Of a DNA stretch of 64,000 nucleotides, positions 26,201 to 34,600 are shown piece after piece (position 1 is the first letter of the stretch; each line of letters opens with the position of its first letter). The stretch lies in NCBI GenBank assembly GCA_016234935.1, contig JACRNL010000007.1, positions 62,001 through 126,000 of the forward strand. The letters are read 5' to 3'. This stretch comes from Deltaproteobacteria bacterium (GTDB taxonomy: Bacteria; Desulfobacterota; GWC2-55-46). Position numbers and translations under genes: made by a program. The notes beneath the pieces were generated by a model, which saw nothing but the letters and a program-made list of their open reading frames with translations, was not told the DNA's origin and did not search any database.

Positions 26201-28128
26201 GCACGGATGTCAATGCCGCCAACATGCAGCAGATAGCGTGGAACTTCGGCGCGCAGACGCTCGCGCCGGGCGCGAGCTTTACAGTAGTCTTTGCGGCGTC
26301 GGTCGGCACAAGCGTGCCCAATTCAACGGCCTACTATAATAATTCGCGCGTTTATTACGGCACGGAGCAGGCCAATTCCGGCGCAGTAGGGGTCGTTGTG
26401 GGGGCGGATATTTCGACATCCAGCAAGACATGGACAGACCTGAACGGTGGCGACGCAAACCCGGGCGATGTAATAGAATATACGATTACGCTCAGGGAGA
26501 CCTCAGGCATCGCTACCGCCGGCGTTTCTGTGACGGACAACATCCCCGCGAACGTGAACACCTTCACGGTGATGAGCACGCCTGCGGGCTCGACCAACAG
26601 TTCCACAGGGACAGGAACCGGCACGAACGGCACGGGCTACCTGAACGTCACGGGCATATCTGTCCCGGCAAGCGGGTCGGTCACCATAGTATTTCGCGTG
26701 ACTGTCGCTGCGGCGCCTGCCGGCACGCAGATCAATAACTGCGGTAATATTACGAATCCCGGCGGCCCCGGGGCCGCGCCTTGCGCGGCCACGATCACGG
26801 TCTCCGCGTCAACTGTCCCCGGTTATGGAAATAAGCCGATGTATTTTTATGACGCCGCCTCTACCCCGGCGTATATACTCTCACGCACTGCGCCTGCCGC
26901 CGGAGCTACGGTTTCGATAGCCGCGACGACCGGTGTTCAGACATGGACAGAGAGCCCCGCGCTCGCTTCTTCCGTGACCATCAGCAACACGCTGAGCACA
27001 ACGGCGCCTGTTCAGCTCTATCTTTCCAGGGGCGCGACAGCAGGCACTTACAGCGTTAAGGTGGACCTGTACTGTTCAACGGCGCCGGCAACGCTTATTA
27101 CCCTGACTCAGGCACCCGCGCTTACCACCACGGTAACGCTATTCACATTCAACCTGCCGTTTACCGGGCCGGTTCCGTCTATTACCTGCGGCGCAGGCGG
27201 GTCGTGGGTTGTCAAAGTATCCAACCTCGGCACCGTTGCGCTGATTGTATCTCCGTATGTAAGCGCCACACAGATATCCAATGTCAACCTGCCGTCTCAG
27301 GACGTCATAAATGTGACAAGCGTTACGCCTTACAGCACGGTCTATCCGGGCGTAACGTCGCCCGCAACCTACGCCAGCGGGGCTACGGTCTATCTGCGGG
27401 CGGTCGTGAGCGATCCGTTTGGCAGCTACGACATCACCTCGGCGACGGTAACGATTAAAGATTCCAACAGTACGACCAGAGTAACCTCCGCCGCCATGAC
27501 ACAGGTGTTTGATTCCGGTCTTGCAACCAAGACCTATGAATACGCATACGTCATTCCGGCCAGCCCTGCCGGCGTATGGAACGCGACCGTAACGGCTAGG
27601 GAAGGAACGGAAAACACGGTCTCGGACACCGGTATCAGCTCATTCTTAGTCATGTCGGCGCCGAGCCTGACTATCGTCAAATCCGTGCTGACTTATTCCG
27701 ATCCAATAAACGGCACAGCAAGTCCAAAGGCAATACCGGGTTCTTTTATGCTCTATACGGTTATGGTGACCAATAGCGGCGCGGGCGCGGTTGACAGCAA
27801 TACGACGGTGATAACCGACCCGATTCCGGCAAACACCGAGCTTTTTGTCGGAGATATAAACGGGGCGGGCACGGGCCCTGTTTTGTTTACGGACGGCGCG
27901 GTGGCAAGCGGACTCAGCTACGGCTTTATAACCCTCGCCAGCGCGGCGGACAACGTTTCTTTTTCAAATAACGGCGGAGCGACATACGTCTATACGCCGG
28001 TTCCTGACGCAAATCTGGTTGATGTGAACGTCACCAATCTGAAAATTTCCCTGACCGGCATATTAAGCGGCGCAAGCGGAGGCAATAATCCGTCGTTCAA
28101 CGTCAAGTTCAGGGTGAGGGTGAAGTGA
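23212..28128 (+). CDS. giant DUF11-repeat secreted surface protein
   Basis: 1,638 aa. A basic extension of about 60 residues, partly made by an in-frame palindromic element, precedes a hydrophobic export segment (LFAVAVLAALAMALG), so the signal peptide is unusually long. An uncharacterised N-terminal domain (about 75-440) has paired Cys. From about 450 come DUF11 repeats: the pair LKSVKCVYDALGNC / LLITKTTSTPNV is duplicated as VTKTLESYYDAATL / LGITKTASVTGV, both copies carrying TLPCQTAANPVS and GTTSITG. Two more DUF11-like units follow at about 1,070 and 1,485. The protein ends FNVKFRVRVK with no sorting signal or barrel. DUF11 domains form beta-sandwich stalks on cell surfaces. It is driven by the sigma-54 promoter at 23149. 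Function probably adhesion or matrix; inferred. Confidence 0.82.
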   Translation: MKRQNNILSQISLKISWLISRAIYLRPYRGTPALPSPVPRFKYAGAGKGEEKKGSAALRLFAVAVLAALAMALGTVNTIHAHSVGQVQTTKYFTPETVQMLVDNANAGNPGLHTGDTVSYIIQFSPIANGATTGVAGYITDYIPSGVQVIGASIVAKDGRGNFYDISPNLPGGIDTGWGNRGQNTFLAPFNAAGYDATGRCAAGGFTNNCNARMTELYADTGIFFSTDSRTSQYPAMPTRITQGTNGYNINPTGAAALNTLLNQLSATTHNLWDADQTNGFGSNAGSVGGLVAPKSLQTALATGRGPTPYNAGSAVAGPQTGYQLDNTAQVGPWQRIYYPGSRMGDNTLGPATATGSCTTCVGGNSTSVGWNLSSSNPLPAGANAVRWAVGKLVVGSVSYVKISLRITDIPPSTGIVNSSEVFGGDAGDGDGGQDNTWRYHVPSVADNNSNLYVLKSVKCVYDALGNCNASSGAYIPAGAKIRYRTVYLNSGNANQDNVVLSDTLPCQTAANPVSSITVISGSISAIVNPAAQAAGDCATNPDTRQTVSFNNGVGVTLLPAAAGSIEYDVQTNAALGSTVTNTAKLTSTQIPSGVTSNVNSYVQTAPNLLITKTTSTPNVAAGGTATYTITITNSGTAATAATLMVYDMLPSTGGVANALTRFSYLGTTSITGLTSVVPTTAVPPTLTPYNTGGVSANQQQVLWNFGAQSLAAGASATITFNATVGASVPSSATPYYNTAVVTYNTTLRADTSSTAGVTVTSPLSVTKTLESYYDAATLAWVPYGNNIPANAKARYKIDYSNTGGVAINNVILTDTLPCQTAANPVSNVNIVSGPILAPAPNPPVVAAGVCPATRQTFSFPTLATLNAGQTGQIKLDVQTNAAAGNTVVNTATLSGTGATAVTSDAQASVTTAPLLGITKTASVTGVAQGGTLSYTITVTNTGTANATSIILYDWLPSGGAVLNPATRFSYAGTTSITGMTAVVPTVVIPPTLAPYSTDVNAANMQQIAWNFGAQTLAPGASFTVVFAASVGTSVPNSTAYYNNSRVYYGTEQANSGAVGVVVGADISTSSKTWTDLNGGDANPGDVIEYTITLRETSGIATAGVSVTDNIPANVNTFTVMSTPAGSTNSSTGTGTGTNGTGYLNVTGISVPASGSVTIVFRVTVAAAPAGTQINNCGNITNPGGPGAAPCAATITVSASTVPGYGNKPMYFYDAASTPAYILSRTAPAAGATVSIAATTGVQTWTESPALASSVTISNTLSTTAPVQLYLSRGATAGTYSVKVDLYCSTAPATLITLTQAPALTTTVTLFTFNLPFTGPVPSITCGAGGSWVVKVSNLGTVALIVSPYVSATQISNVNLPSQDVINVTSVTPYSTVYPGVTSPATYASGATVYLRAVVSDPFGSYDITSATVTIKDSNSTTRVTSAAMTQVFDSGLATKTYEYAYVIPASPAGVWNATVTAREGTENTVSDTGISSFLVMSAPSLTIVKSVLTYSDPINGTASPKAIPGSFMLYTVMVTNSGAGAVDSNTTVITDPIPANTELFVGDINGAGTGPVLFTDGAVASGLSYGFITLASAADNVSFSNNGGATYVYTPVPDANLVDVNVTNLKISLTGILSGASGGNNPSFNVKFRVRVK
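23311..23364. repeat. palindromic element inside the DUF11 giant's signal region
   Basis: CCCCCGCTTTAAATATGCGGGGG is nested between CTACCCTCCCCCG and a reversed GGGGGAGGAG, giving one long hairpin. It is translated as a Pro/Gly-rich stretch between the basic N-terminus and the hydrophobic export segment. Confidence 0.7.
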
Positions 28129-28190
28129 CGCGCCAGAGCGGTGAAAAACAGATAGAAATAAAAAATCAAATCGCAGGGGGGAATTTAAAC

Positions 28191-28262
28191 ATGGACGATC
28201 TTTTCTTTTTACAAAAAGGCGCAAATAGTAATATCTGCGGATTGGCGCGGGACGGTCCGTAG
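28191..28262 (+). CDS. possible 23-codon leader peptide
   Basis: A short frame with a good ribosome site (AGGGGGG, nine bases before ATG) lies in the 224-base gap before the 28353 gene and ends Arg-Asp-Gly-Pro-stop. A second mini-frame before the 30091 gene also ends Gly-Pro-TAG, with similar bases around the stop. Gly-Pro-stop is known to slow termination. It could be a regulatory leader or chance. Confidence 0.3.
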   Translation: MDDLFFLQKGANSNICGLARDGP

Positions 28263-28352
28263 CCGGCCACGCACAGCTCACACTGCGCCAAAGTGAACAG
28301 GCGGCGACCTGTAAATTAAGAACAACGAAGCTGTCTATAAGGAGGTGGAAAG

Positions 28353-29339
28353 ATGAGAAGGCTGATTTTAACAGCAACAATTGCGATCCTCGCGTGTTTG
28401 TCGGTGAGCTCTGTTTATGCCGCCGGCACGCCTGCGGGAACCGTAATATCCAACGCGGCGAAGGCGACGTATACATCCGGCGGCCCCACCGTAACGACAA
28501 ACAGCAATACTGTCAATGTCATAGTCGCTGAAGTGATAAACGTGACGGTTACATGGCAGGATGCCGCAAACGTGACGGTTTCTCCGGGGCAGACGAACGC
28601 GGTGCTGATATTCAAGGTTACGAATACCGGCAACGGGACTGAGCCGTTTCTGCTCACCGGCAATGCAACGGTGGCGGGCGATCAATTCGACCCCACGCTT
28701 GCCAGTATCTACCTTGATACAAACGGCAACGGCGCCTACGATTCCGGCACCGACACGTTGTATGTGCCGAACGTGAACAATCCGAACCTTGCCGCTGACG
28801 GGTTTGTCAACGTGTTCGTTCTGGCGAACATACCGTCGTCGGGCGTACTGGACGGAAACCTGGGTTTCGCGACGCTGACGGCGGCGTCCAAGACCGGCAC
28901 AGGCGCGGCAGGGACCATATTCGCGCTTCAGGGCGACGGAGGGGTGGACGCGATAATCGGCGCCAGCGGCGGCAGTGCGATCGCTACCGGCAAGTATGTG
29001 ATATCGAGCGTGCTGGTCAGCATTAACAAGGCCGCAACGGTGAGCGACGTCTACGGAGGAACGAGAGCGATAACCGGCTCGACCATCCGCTACAGCATGA
29101 CCGTAACCGCGACAGGGTCCGGCACGGCCGTGGGCGTGGTGATTACAGACGTTATACCCGCATATACCGCTTACACGGCGGGCACGCTCAAGCTGAACGC
29201 CGTAGCCTTGACTGACAACAAAGACGGAGATGCCGGCGATGTGGGAGGAACGACTGCGGGAACGGTTACGGTAAGCCTGGGGAATCTGACCAGTGCGTCC
29301 GCGGTTCAGACAATAGTCTTTAACGTGACGATCAACTAA
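28353..29339 (+). CDS. secreted DUF11-family protein
   Basis: 328 aa with a clear signal peptide (LILTATIAILACLSVSSVYA) and an excellent ribosome site (AAGGAGGTGG). The mature protein opens with GTVISNAAKATYTSGG, a motif repeated at the N-terminus of the 31624 giant (GTVISNTAKASYPG) and, more loosely, of the 30091 product. It is followed by a beta-sandwich (about 50-140, with YLDTNGNGAYDSGTD, a possible Ca-binding loop) and a DUF11 unit near the C-terminus (about 215-328: VTATGSGTAVGVVITDVIPA). It is the second gene of the DUF11 locus. It has no membrane anchor, so it probably attaches to partner DUF11 proteins outside the cell; this is inferred from the locus. Confidence 0.8.
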   Translation: MRRLILTATIAILACLSVSSVYAAGTPAGTVISNAAKATYTSGGPTVTTNSNTVNVIVAEVINVTVTWQDAANVTVSPGQTNAVLIFKVTNTGNGTEPFLLTGNATVAGDQFDPTLASIYLDTNGNGAYDSGTDTLYVPNVNNPNLAADGFVNVFVLANIPSSGVLDGNLGFATLTAASKTGTGAAGTIFALQGDGGVDAIIGASGGSAIATGKYVISSVLVSINKAATVSDVYGGTRAITGSTIRYSMTVTATGSGTAVGVVITDVIPAYTAYTAGTLKLNAVALTDNKDGDAGDVGGTTAGTVTVSLGNLTSASAVQTIVFNVTIN

Positions 29340-29356
29340 ACAAAGGAGGAGACTCA

Positions 29357-29851
29357 ATGATGAAAAAAGCGCTGTTTATCCTGGCGATGCTAATTTTTAC
29401 GGCAACCCACGCAGTGGCGGCGGATAAAAGCCCGTTAGAGCTTGTATCCGTCAACGAAGTGGATATCACCGTAAAGAACAGCAAGGGCGTGGACGAGGTT
29501 CAGAGGGTGGATGCCGCGAAGGCAAAGGTTGTGCCGGGCGACACGGTTATCTTTACCACCCGTTATTCGTATGCAGGCGGCAAGCCTGCCACTGACGTGG
29601 TCATCACGAATCCGATGCCGGAGCATATGATCTATACGGACGGCACCGCCGAAGGCAAGGGCACGCGGATAGAATTCTCCGCTGACAAGGGCGCCAGCTA
29701 CGCGCCAGCCGGCAAAGTGAAGATCAAGGACGCCAAAGGCAAGGAAAGGGTTGCCGCGGCCGCTGATTACACCCATATAAGGTGGGTCTTCAAGGGGGCT
29801 TTGGAAAAAGGCGCAAAGGGCGAAGTGTTTTTCAGGGCAAAGGTCAAGTAG
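29357..29851 (+). CDS. small single-domain DUF11-like secreted protein
   Basis: 164 aa. A signal peptide (FILAMLIFTATHAVA) is followed by one DUF11-like beta-sandwich: VPGDTVIFTTRYSYAGGKPATDVVITNPMPEHM, then IEFSADKGASYAP and a strand pair ending GEVFFRAKVK. The ribosome site AAAGGAGGAG precedes the ATG. It lies only 17 bases after the 28353 gene and must be co-transcribed. It contains none of the long repeats of its neighbours, so it may act as a minor or terminal subunit of the same surface structure. The role is inferred from context only. Confidence 0.78.
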   Translation: MMKKALFILAMLIFTATHAVAADKSPLELVSVNEVDITVKNSKGVDEVQRVDAAKAKVVPGDTVIFTTRYSYAGGKPATDVVITNPMPEHMIYTDGTAEGKGTRIEFSADKGASYAPAGKVKIKDAKGKERVAAAADYTHIRWVFKGALEKGAKGEVFFRAKVK

Positions 29852-29869
29852 GCGGCGGAAGTGGTTTAT

Positions 29870-29915
29870 TGTCATTCCCGAGGTTTTAATCGGGAATCTG
29901 GATTCGGGGATGACA
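29870..29915. repeat. dispersed inverted repeat (TGTCATTCCCGA family), copy 2
   Basis: The first 31 bases are identical to those of the copy at 11499 and the closing TCGGGGATGACA is shared. It lies between two DUF11 genes and can fold into a hairpin that could weaken read-through. Confidence 0.75.
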
Positions 29916-29970
29916 GAAAAAAAGAATAGATTCCAATCGAATTAATAACAATATAAATACGGAGGTTTTT

Positions 29971-29994
29971 ATGGAGCGTGGGTCGGGGCCGTAG
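29971..29994 (+). CDS. possible 7-codon leader peptide (MERGSGP)
   Basis: GGAGGT stands four bases before ATG; the frame reads MERGSGP and stops at TAG. It lies 97 bases before the 30091 gene. Such strong start signals on a non-gene are unusual, but the frame is very short. Confidence 0.25.
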   Translation: MERGSGP

Positions 29995-30090
29995 TTAACA
30001 TATGTAAGGGTCATGTTCTGCCTGGCAACGAGAGGCATTGGCGAGTTAACGAGTAAAAAAACAAACAAAACAACCAAAAGGAGAAAAAAC

Positions 30091-31308
30091 GTGAATAAGA
30101 AATTAGCGCTTAAAATCGCAGCGCCGCTGCTCGGTATAGCATTTGCCCTGGGAGCGCCGCAGGGGGCGCAGGCGGCGCCGGTACCAACAGCGTCACCGAA
30201 CAACTTTACCCAGGCATGTACGCAAATCAGCAACACGGCCACCGTTAATTTCACGGTTGGCGGCGTAGGACAGACCCCCGGAGCCTCCAATGCGGCGTCC
30301 TTTCAGGTGGGCAACAGGGCCAATGTCCTCGTGGTAAAGCAAAACGCAGCTCCGGTGTCCGTTGTTCCGGGTTCGGCCGGGAATATACTGACATTCAAGG
30401 TAATCAATGCCGGCAACTATCGTCAGAGGTATAACCTCGCAAGCCTGGTAAAGGCGATTGGCACGGCAAATCCTTTTGCCGGACTCCCTGCAAACAGCAC
30501 GTTTACCGCGACGGAGCAGGTCCCTGCCATATATGTTGACGGCGCTCCCGGCGCTGTTACCGCCAACATTGACCCGGACTTCGAGCAGACGGTTACAATC
30601 CTGGCGGATATAGGGGCGGCACAGGTTGACGGTGATCTTTCCGTCCATGCCCTTACGGCCACGACCACGTATACCACTGGCGCGGCAGTAACTCAGGGAG
30701 CAGGCCAGTCCATTGTCGGCGGGGCATTGGCGTGCACGGGTAACGTTGGAGACGTCGTGTTTGCCGATACCGTCGCTGGCCCGGATGACGCCGTGAGAGA
30801 CGCAGTCGGTTCCGACAGAGACGCATACAAGGTCTGCTCATCGCTGCTGAGCTTTTCCAAGACCGCAACGACCATCTGGGACCCGATTAACTATACCACC
30901 ATACAGAAAACAATCCCCGGCGCCCTGGTGAGATACGTGGTTACCGTGTCCAATGCCGGCGCCGCCTGCAGGTCAGCCGTGCTTACGACCATCACGGACG
31001 GCCTGAGTGGGAATCTGACGATGGACGCCAACCTGAAGGTTGCGGCCGCTGCCGGCCCACTGACGGCCCTGGCCGATGAATCAGCTGCCGGCAAGGGATT
31101 CAAGGTTCTGGTGACGGGTTCCGCGCGTGCCTTAAACGGCGTGGCCCAGTACTTCACCACCGCTAACGACGCGGACGGCGTAGAACTCCTGGCGCCAAAC
31201 ATCACGGCAACGCTGGCGACGGTGCTGCCTGTGGAAGGCGCCTATCTCGCCGGTGAAATTAAGCCCGGTGAAACCGTAACGCTTACGTTCAACGTTGTGA
31301 TCAATTAA
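30091..31308 (+). CDS. secreted DUF11-family protein
   Basis: 405 aa from GTG 30091. That start is chosen because AAAAGGAG lies seven bases upstream and it yields a standard signal peptide (KKLALKIAAPLLGIAFALGAPQGAQA); the longer frame from 30013 would bury it. The mature N-terminus (QISNTATVNFTVGG) resembles the shared opening of the 28353 and 31624 proteins. A first beta-sandwich (about 65-165) contains VVPGSAGNILTFKVINAGNYRQRY, and the C-terminal DUF11 unit (about 255-405) contains GALVRYVVTVSNAGAACRSA and ends PGETVTLTFNVVIN. It is the fourth gene of the DUF11 locus. No anchor or catalytic motif seen. Confidence 0.8.
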   Translation: MNKKLALKIAAPLLGIAFALGAPQGAQAAPVPTASPNNFTQACTQISNTATVNFTVGGVGQTPGASNAASFQVGNRANVLVVKQNAAPVSVVPGSAGNILTFKVINAGNYRQRYNLASLVKAIGTANPFAGLPANSTFTATEQVPAIYVDGAPGAVTANIDPDFEQTVTILADIGAAQVDGDLSVHALTATTTYTTGAAVTQGAGQSIVGGALACTGNVGDVVFADTVAGPDDAVRDAVGSDRDAYKVCSSLLSFSKTATTIWDPINYTTIQKTIPGALVRYVVTVSNAGAACRSAVLTTITDGLSGNLTMDANLKVAAAAGPLTALADESAAGKGFKVLVTGSARALNGVAQYFTTANDADGVELLAPNITATLATVLPVEGAYLAGEIKPGETVTLTFNVVIN

Positions 31309-31340
31309 GGCGCAGCCATCCGGAAACGGCCGCAAAGACG

Positions 31341-31384
31341 CGGGGGGTGAACCCCCTGAGGGGGCTCAGCCCCTTCAAGGGGAG
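31341..31384. repeat. palindromic element, GGGGTTGAACCCC module (intergenic copy)
   Basis: CGGGGGGTGAACCCCCTGAGGGGG followed by GCTCAGCCCC and TTCAAGGGG: three overlapping palindromes of the same family as the in-gene copies. Confidence 0.75.
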
Positions 31385-31519
31385 AAGTTCCCCGGCGTCC
31401 TTGCGGCTTAAGGATGGGATAAAGCAGGAGATGTTGTGCTGTGCGCTCATGCCGGCGTTAAAAAAAACAGCATGAGCGCATACCAGAGCATCTGCAAACG
31501 TAGCGCGAGGCTTCTACCG

Positions 31520-31621
31520 AGCTGTTTTTGCCGCATCCTTGCCTGATTGCAACAGGCGAGACTAAAGTCTCGCACTACGTAAACGGCAAGGCAAGACATA
31601 CTAAGGACGCACAAAACAGCT
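31520..31621. repeat. nested palindromic (MITE-like) element
   Basis: The outer ends AGCTGTTTT and AAAACAGCT are exact reverse complements. Further in, CATCCTT / AAGGACG and CCTTGCC / GGCAAGG also pair, and the centre is GCGAGACTAAAGTCTCGC. The central hairpin plus CACTAC resembles the element at 63163. The ATG of the next gene follows two bases after the right end. Confidence 0.65.
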
Positions 31622-31623
31622 GA

Positions 31624-34600
31624 ATGATAAGAGCGAATAAAAATAGGACTTCCGTGTTGACATGGGCGCTCGGCGCGTTCTTGCCCGTGTTATACCTGTT
31701 TATCGCCGTCCCCGGCGCATGGGGCGCCGCGCCCAGCGGGACTGTCATCAGCAACACCGCGAAAGCGTCTTATCCGGGGATGCCTCCCGTCGATTCCAAT
31801 ATGGTGGACGTGAAAATCCTGCCGCCTCCGACCAAGGCGGTAATTGAATTCCTGAGATACGCGCCGTCGTATCCAGATGCCCAGCCGGTCAACGTCGCCA
31901 CAACCGGATGCAGCCAGAGCGGCTCAACATCCGGGCCATTTACCGGCATGCCTTCTCCTCAGCCTTTGTTGGCTTCGTCGCCGCTGAACCTTGCCGTCGC
32001 CGTCTCTCTTGTAAAGACGACGAGGTATCATGCAAATGATACTGCCTTCGTGCGTCTTACGGACGGAGACCAGAACCTTGACGCAACTGCAATAGACACG
32101 GTGACGGTGACTTTGACGGTCCCCGGCTCTAATGAAAGCGAGACGCTTCGCCTGCAGGAGACCGGCCTTGACACGGGCGTATTCGCAGGCTACATCACGA
32201 TCGGCTCCGCGCAGGCGGCTGCGAATAACTGCGTTTTAAATTATCTTGCCGATGGACAAAAGATTCTCGCGTCATATGCCGACCCGGTGAACGGCGACAC
32301 CGCCGAGGATGTTTCCCTCGTTGACCCTTACGGATTGATGTTTGACAGCGCCACCGGAGCGCCCGTGAACGGGGCGATTATTACCCTCATAGACAATGCC
32401 ACGGGACTGCCGGCGGTTGTTGCCGGCGATGACGGCGTCAGCGCCTATCCTTCCACGGTTACTACCGGCGGGGCCGCGACTGACGGAAGCGGCAAGGTTT
32501 ATAACTTCCCCGCGGGCGAGTACAGGTTCCCCTTTATCGCGCCGGGCAACTACCGTTTTGACATTATACCGGCCCTCGGATACAGGCTGCCGTCCACAGC
32601 GGCTTTCGCGGACTTGCAGAGCCTTCCCGGCGCGCCGTTCGTACTTGACAATCCCGGCTCCATAGGCGGTGTTTTTAACGTTCCCCTCGGCGTCGCCGTG
32701 AAGATAGACATTCCGACAGACCCGGTGCGCGTGATGCTTTACCTTACAAAGACCGCGTCAAAGTCGACGGCGGCCGTCGGTGATTTCCTTCAGTACAGGG
32801 TCGGCGTGGAGAACACCTCAACCCAATTCGACGTCAGCAATGCCGTTATCAGCGACGAGATGCCGCTCGGCTTCCGTTACCGTAAAGGCTCGGCAACGCT
32901 CGGCGGCGTCCGCGCCCCTGACCCTTTGATTTCAAGCGACGGACGCACCCTTTCATTTGCCGCCGGCAGCCTTGCCATGAACGGAGGAAAGGCTGAGATA
33001 ACGTATGTCGCGGCGATAGCGGCAGGGGCAAAGACGGGCAAGGCCGTGAATACGGCCTACGCGGTCGGCACGACCCTTAACAACGGAACCGTCAATTCCA
33101 ACACGGCGCGGGCGACGGTAGAGGTAAAGGACGATCTCTTCGCCGAAAAGAGCTTCATAGCGGGCCGCGTCGCCAAGGGTTGCGATAAGGAGAAAGAGGC
33201 CGTTATTGAGGGCGAGATGGAAGGCATCCGCATATACCTTGAGGACGGCACTTATACCCTGACCGATAAAAAGGGCATGTATCACTTTGCCGGGGTAAAG
33301 CCCGGATCTCATGTGGTTCAGATGGATAAAGACACTATCCCCGGCGAATATGAGGTCGAACAGTGTGAAGATCACAGCCGGTTCGCGGGCAGCGATTTTT
33401 CTCAGTTTGTCGACCTCCAGGGCGGCGCCTTGTGGCGGGCAGATTTTTATTTGGCCGAAAAGCCAAAGGCCCCGCTGCCTGAGCCGATTGAGATAAAAGG
33501 GCAGGCAGGGATTGAACTCAGCAGCGCTTTGGAAAGCGGCGGCGCGGAAAAAGACGGAAAAAATACCGTTGCCGCCTTATCCGTGGATTACAGCGTATTC
33601 CTTCAGGCCGGCAATGTGCCGCTGAAAAACCTCAGGGTTACGGTTTTGCTGCCTGACGGGGTTGATTATGTCAAAGGCAGCAGCACGCTCGGAGACGCTG
33701 CCTTGCTGGACCCGCTGGCGCTGGAAGGCTCCCTGACATACCGGCTTTTTGACGTTCCCGCCGACTGGCAGAATTTGCTGAAGTTTGCCGCCGCCGTCCC
33801 GATTGAAGCCGCGGGCAATGATCTGGCCGCCAAAGCGATGCTGACCTTTGATACCTCCGCGTCGAAGAACCTGAGGACGCCGCTTGCGGAGAACATCCTG
33901 CAGGGCTTTAACCGCAAAAAGCCGAATGGGAACATTGAAGAGTTTACCCTGTATCCGCAGTTTGATGTGATGAGCGACGTCCTCAGCGCGGATGACAAGG
34001 AAATGATGGGGCAGATCATACAGGAGCTTAAAAAGAGGTCCATTAAGCAGATTGTCATTGAAGGCCATACGGACTCCAACAGGGTAAGCAGGAAAACTCT
34101 GCATATATTCCCGGATAATTACGCTTTGTCAAGGGGCAGGGCGCAGAGCGTCGCCAACTTTGTCAAAGAGGCGTTAAACCTTAAACCCGAGCAGTTGGTC
34201 ATTGCCGGCTATGGGCCGGATAAGCCTGTCGCGGCCAACAAGACAAGCGAAGGCCGCGCCCTTAACCGCCGCGTGGAGATGAAGATAGCGGCGAACACCG
34301 AAGCGGAGGAGCGCGCGTTTAAAAACGACAAAGACAGGAGCGGTCTGAAGACCGTCGAGGTAACGGACGTCTGGCGGCCAAAGGCCCCGGAAACCGCGGC
34401 GGAAATAGCGGCGAAAGAGGCCAGGGCGGCGCGGGAAAAGAAAATAATGCCCCTGTTTGACGTTGCATGGACTGACGCGGCCAGGCCTGGTTTTGAGTGG
34501 CTATGGCCTTTTGACGGCTTCTATCCGCCTGTCCCAAGCCTTAAGGTCGCCATAAAACATGACCCCGCGAAAAAGCTCCAACTCTTCATGAACGGCGTGG

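Larger units (their letters stand above)
31309..31623. other. repeat-filled gap before the DUF11-OmpA giant
   Basis: No gene seen. From left to right it holds a GGGGTTGAACCCC-family element (31341), an 11-bp perfect inverted repeat TGCGCTCATGC / GCATGAGCGCA (31442-31480), and a nested palindromic element (31520-31621) that ends two bases before the next start codon. Confidence 0.7.

Noticed and set aside
28263-28352. Possible riboswitch before the 28353 gene (stretch containing CACGCACAG)
   Set aside because: The conserved core of the c-di-GMP-I aptamer does not follow, and no other known riboswitch core was recognised.
28368-29357. 330-codon minus-strand ORF opposite the 28353 gene
   Set aside because: The plus-strand gene has a signal peptide, a DUF11 unit and a strong ribosome site; the minus frame has an Arg/Cys-rich composition typical of a shadow.
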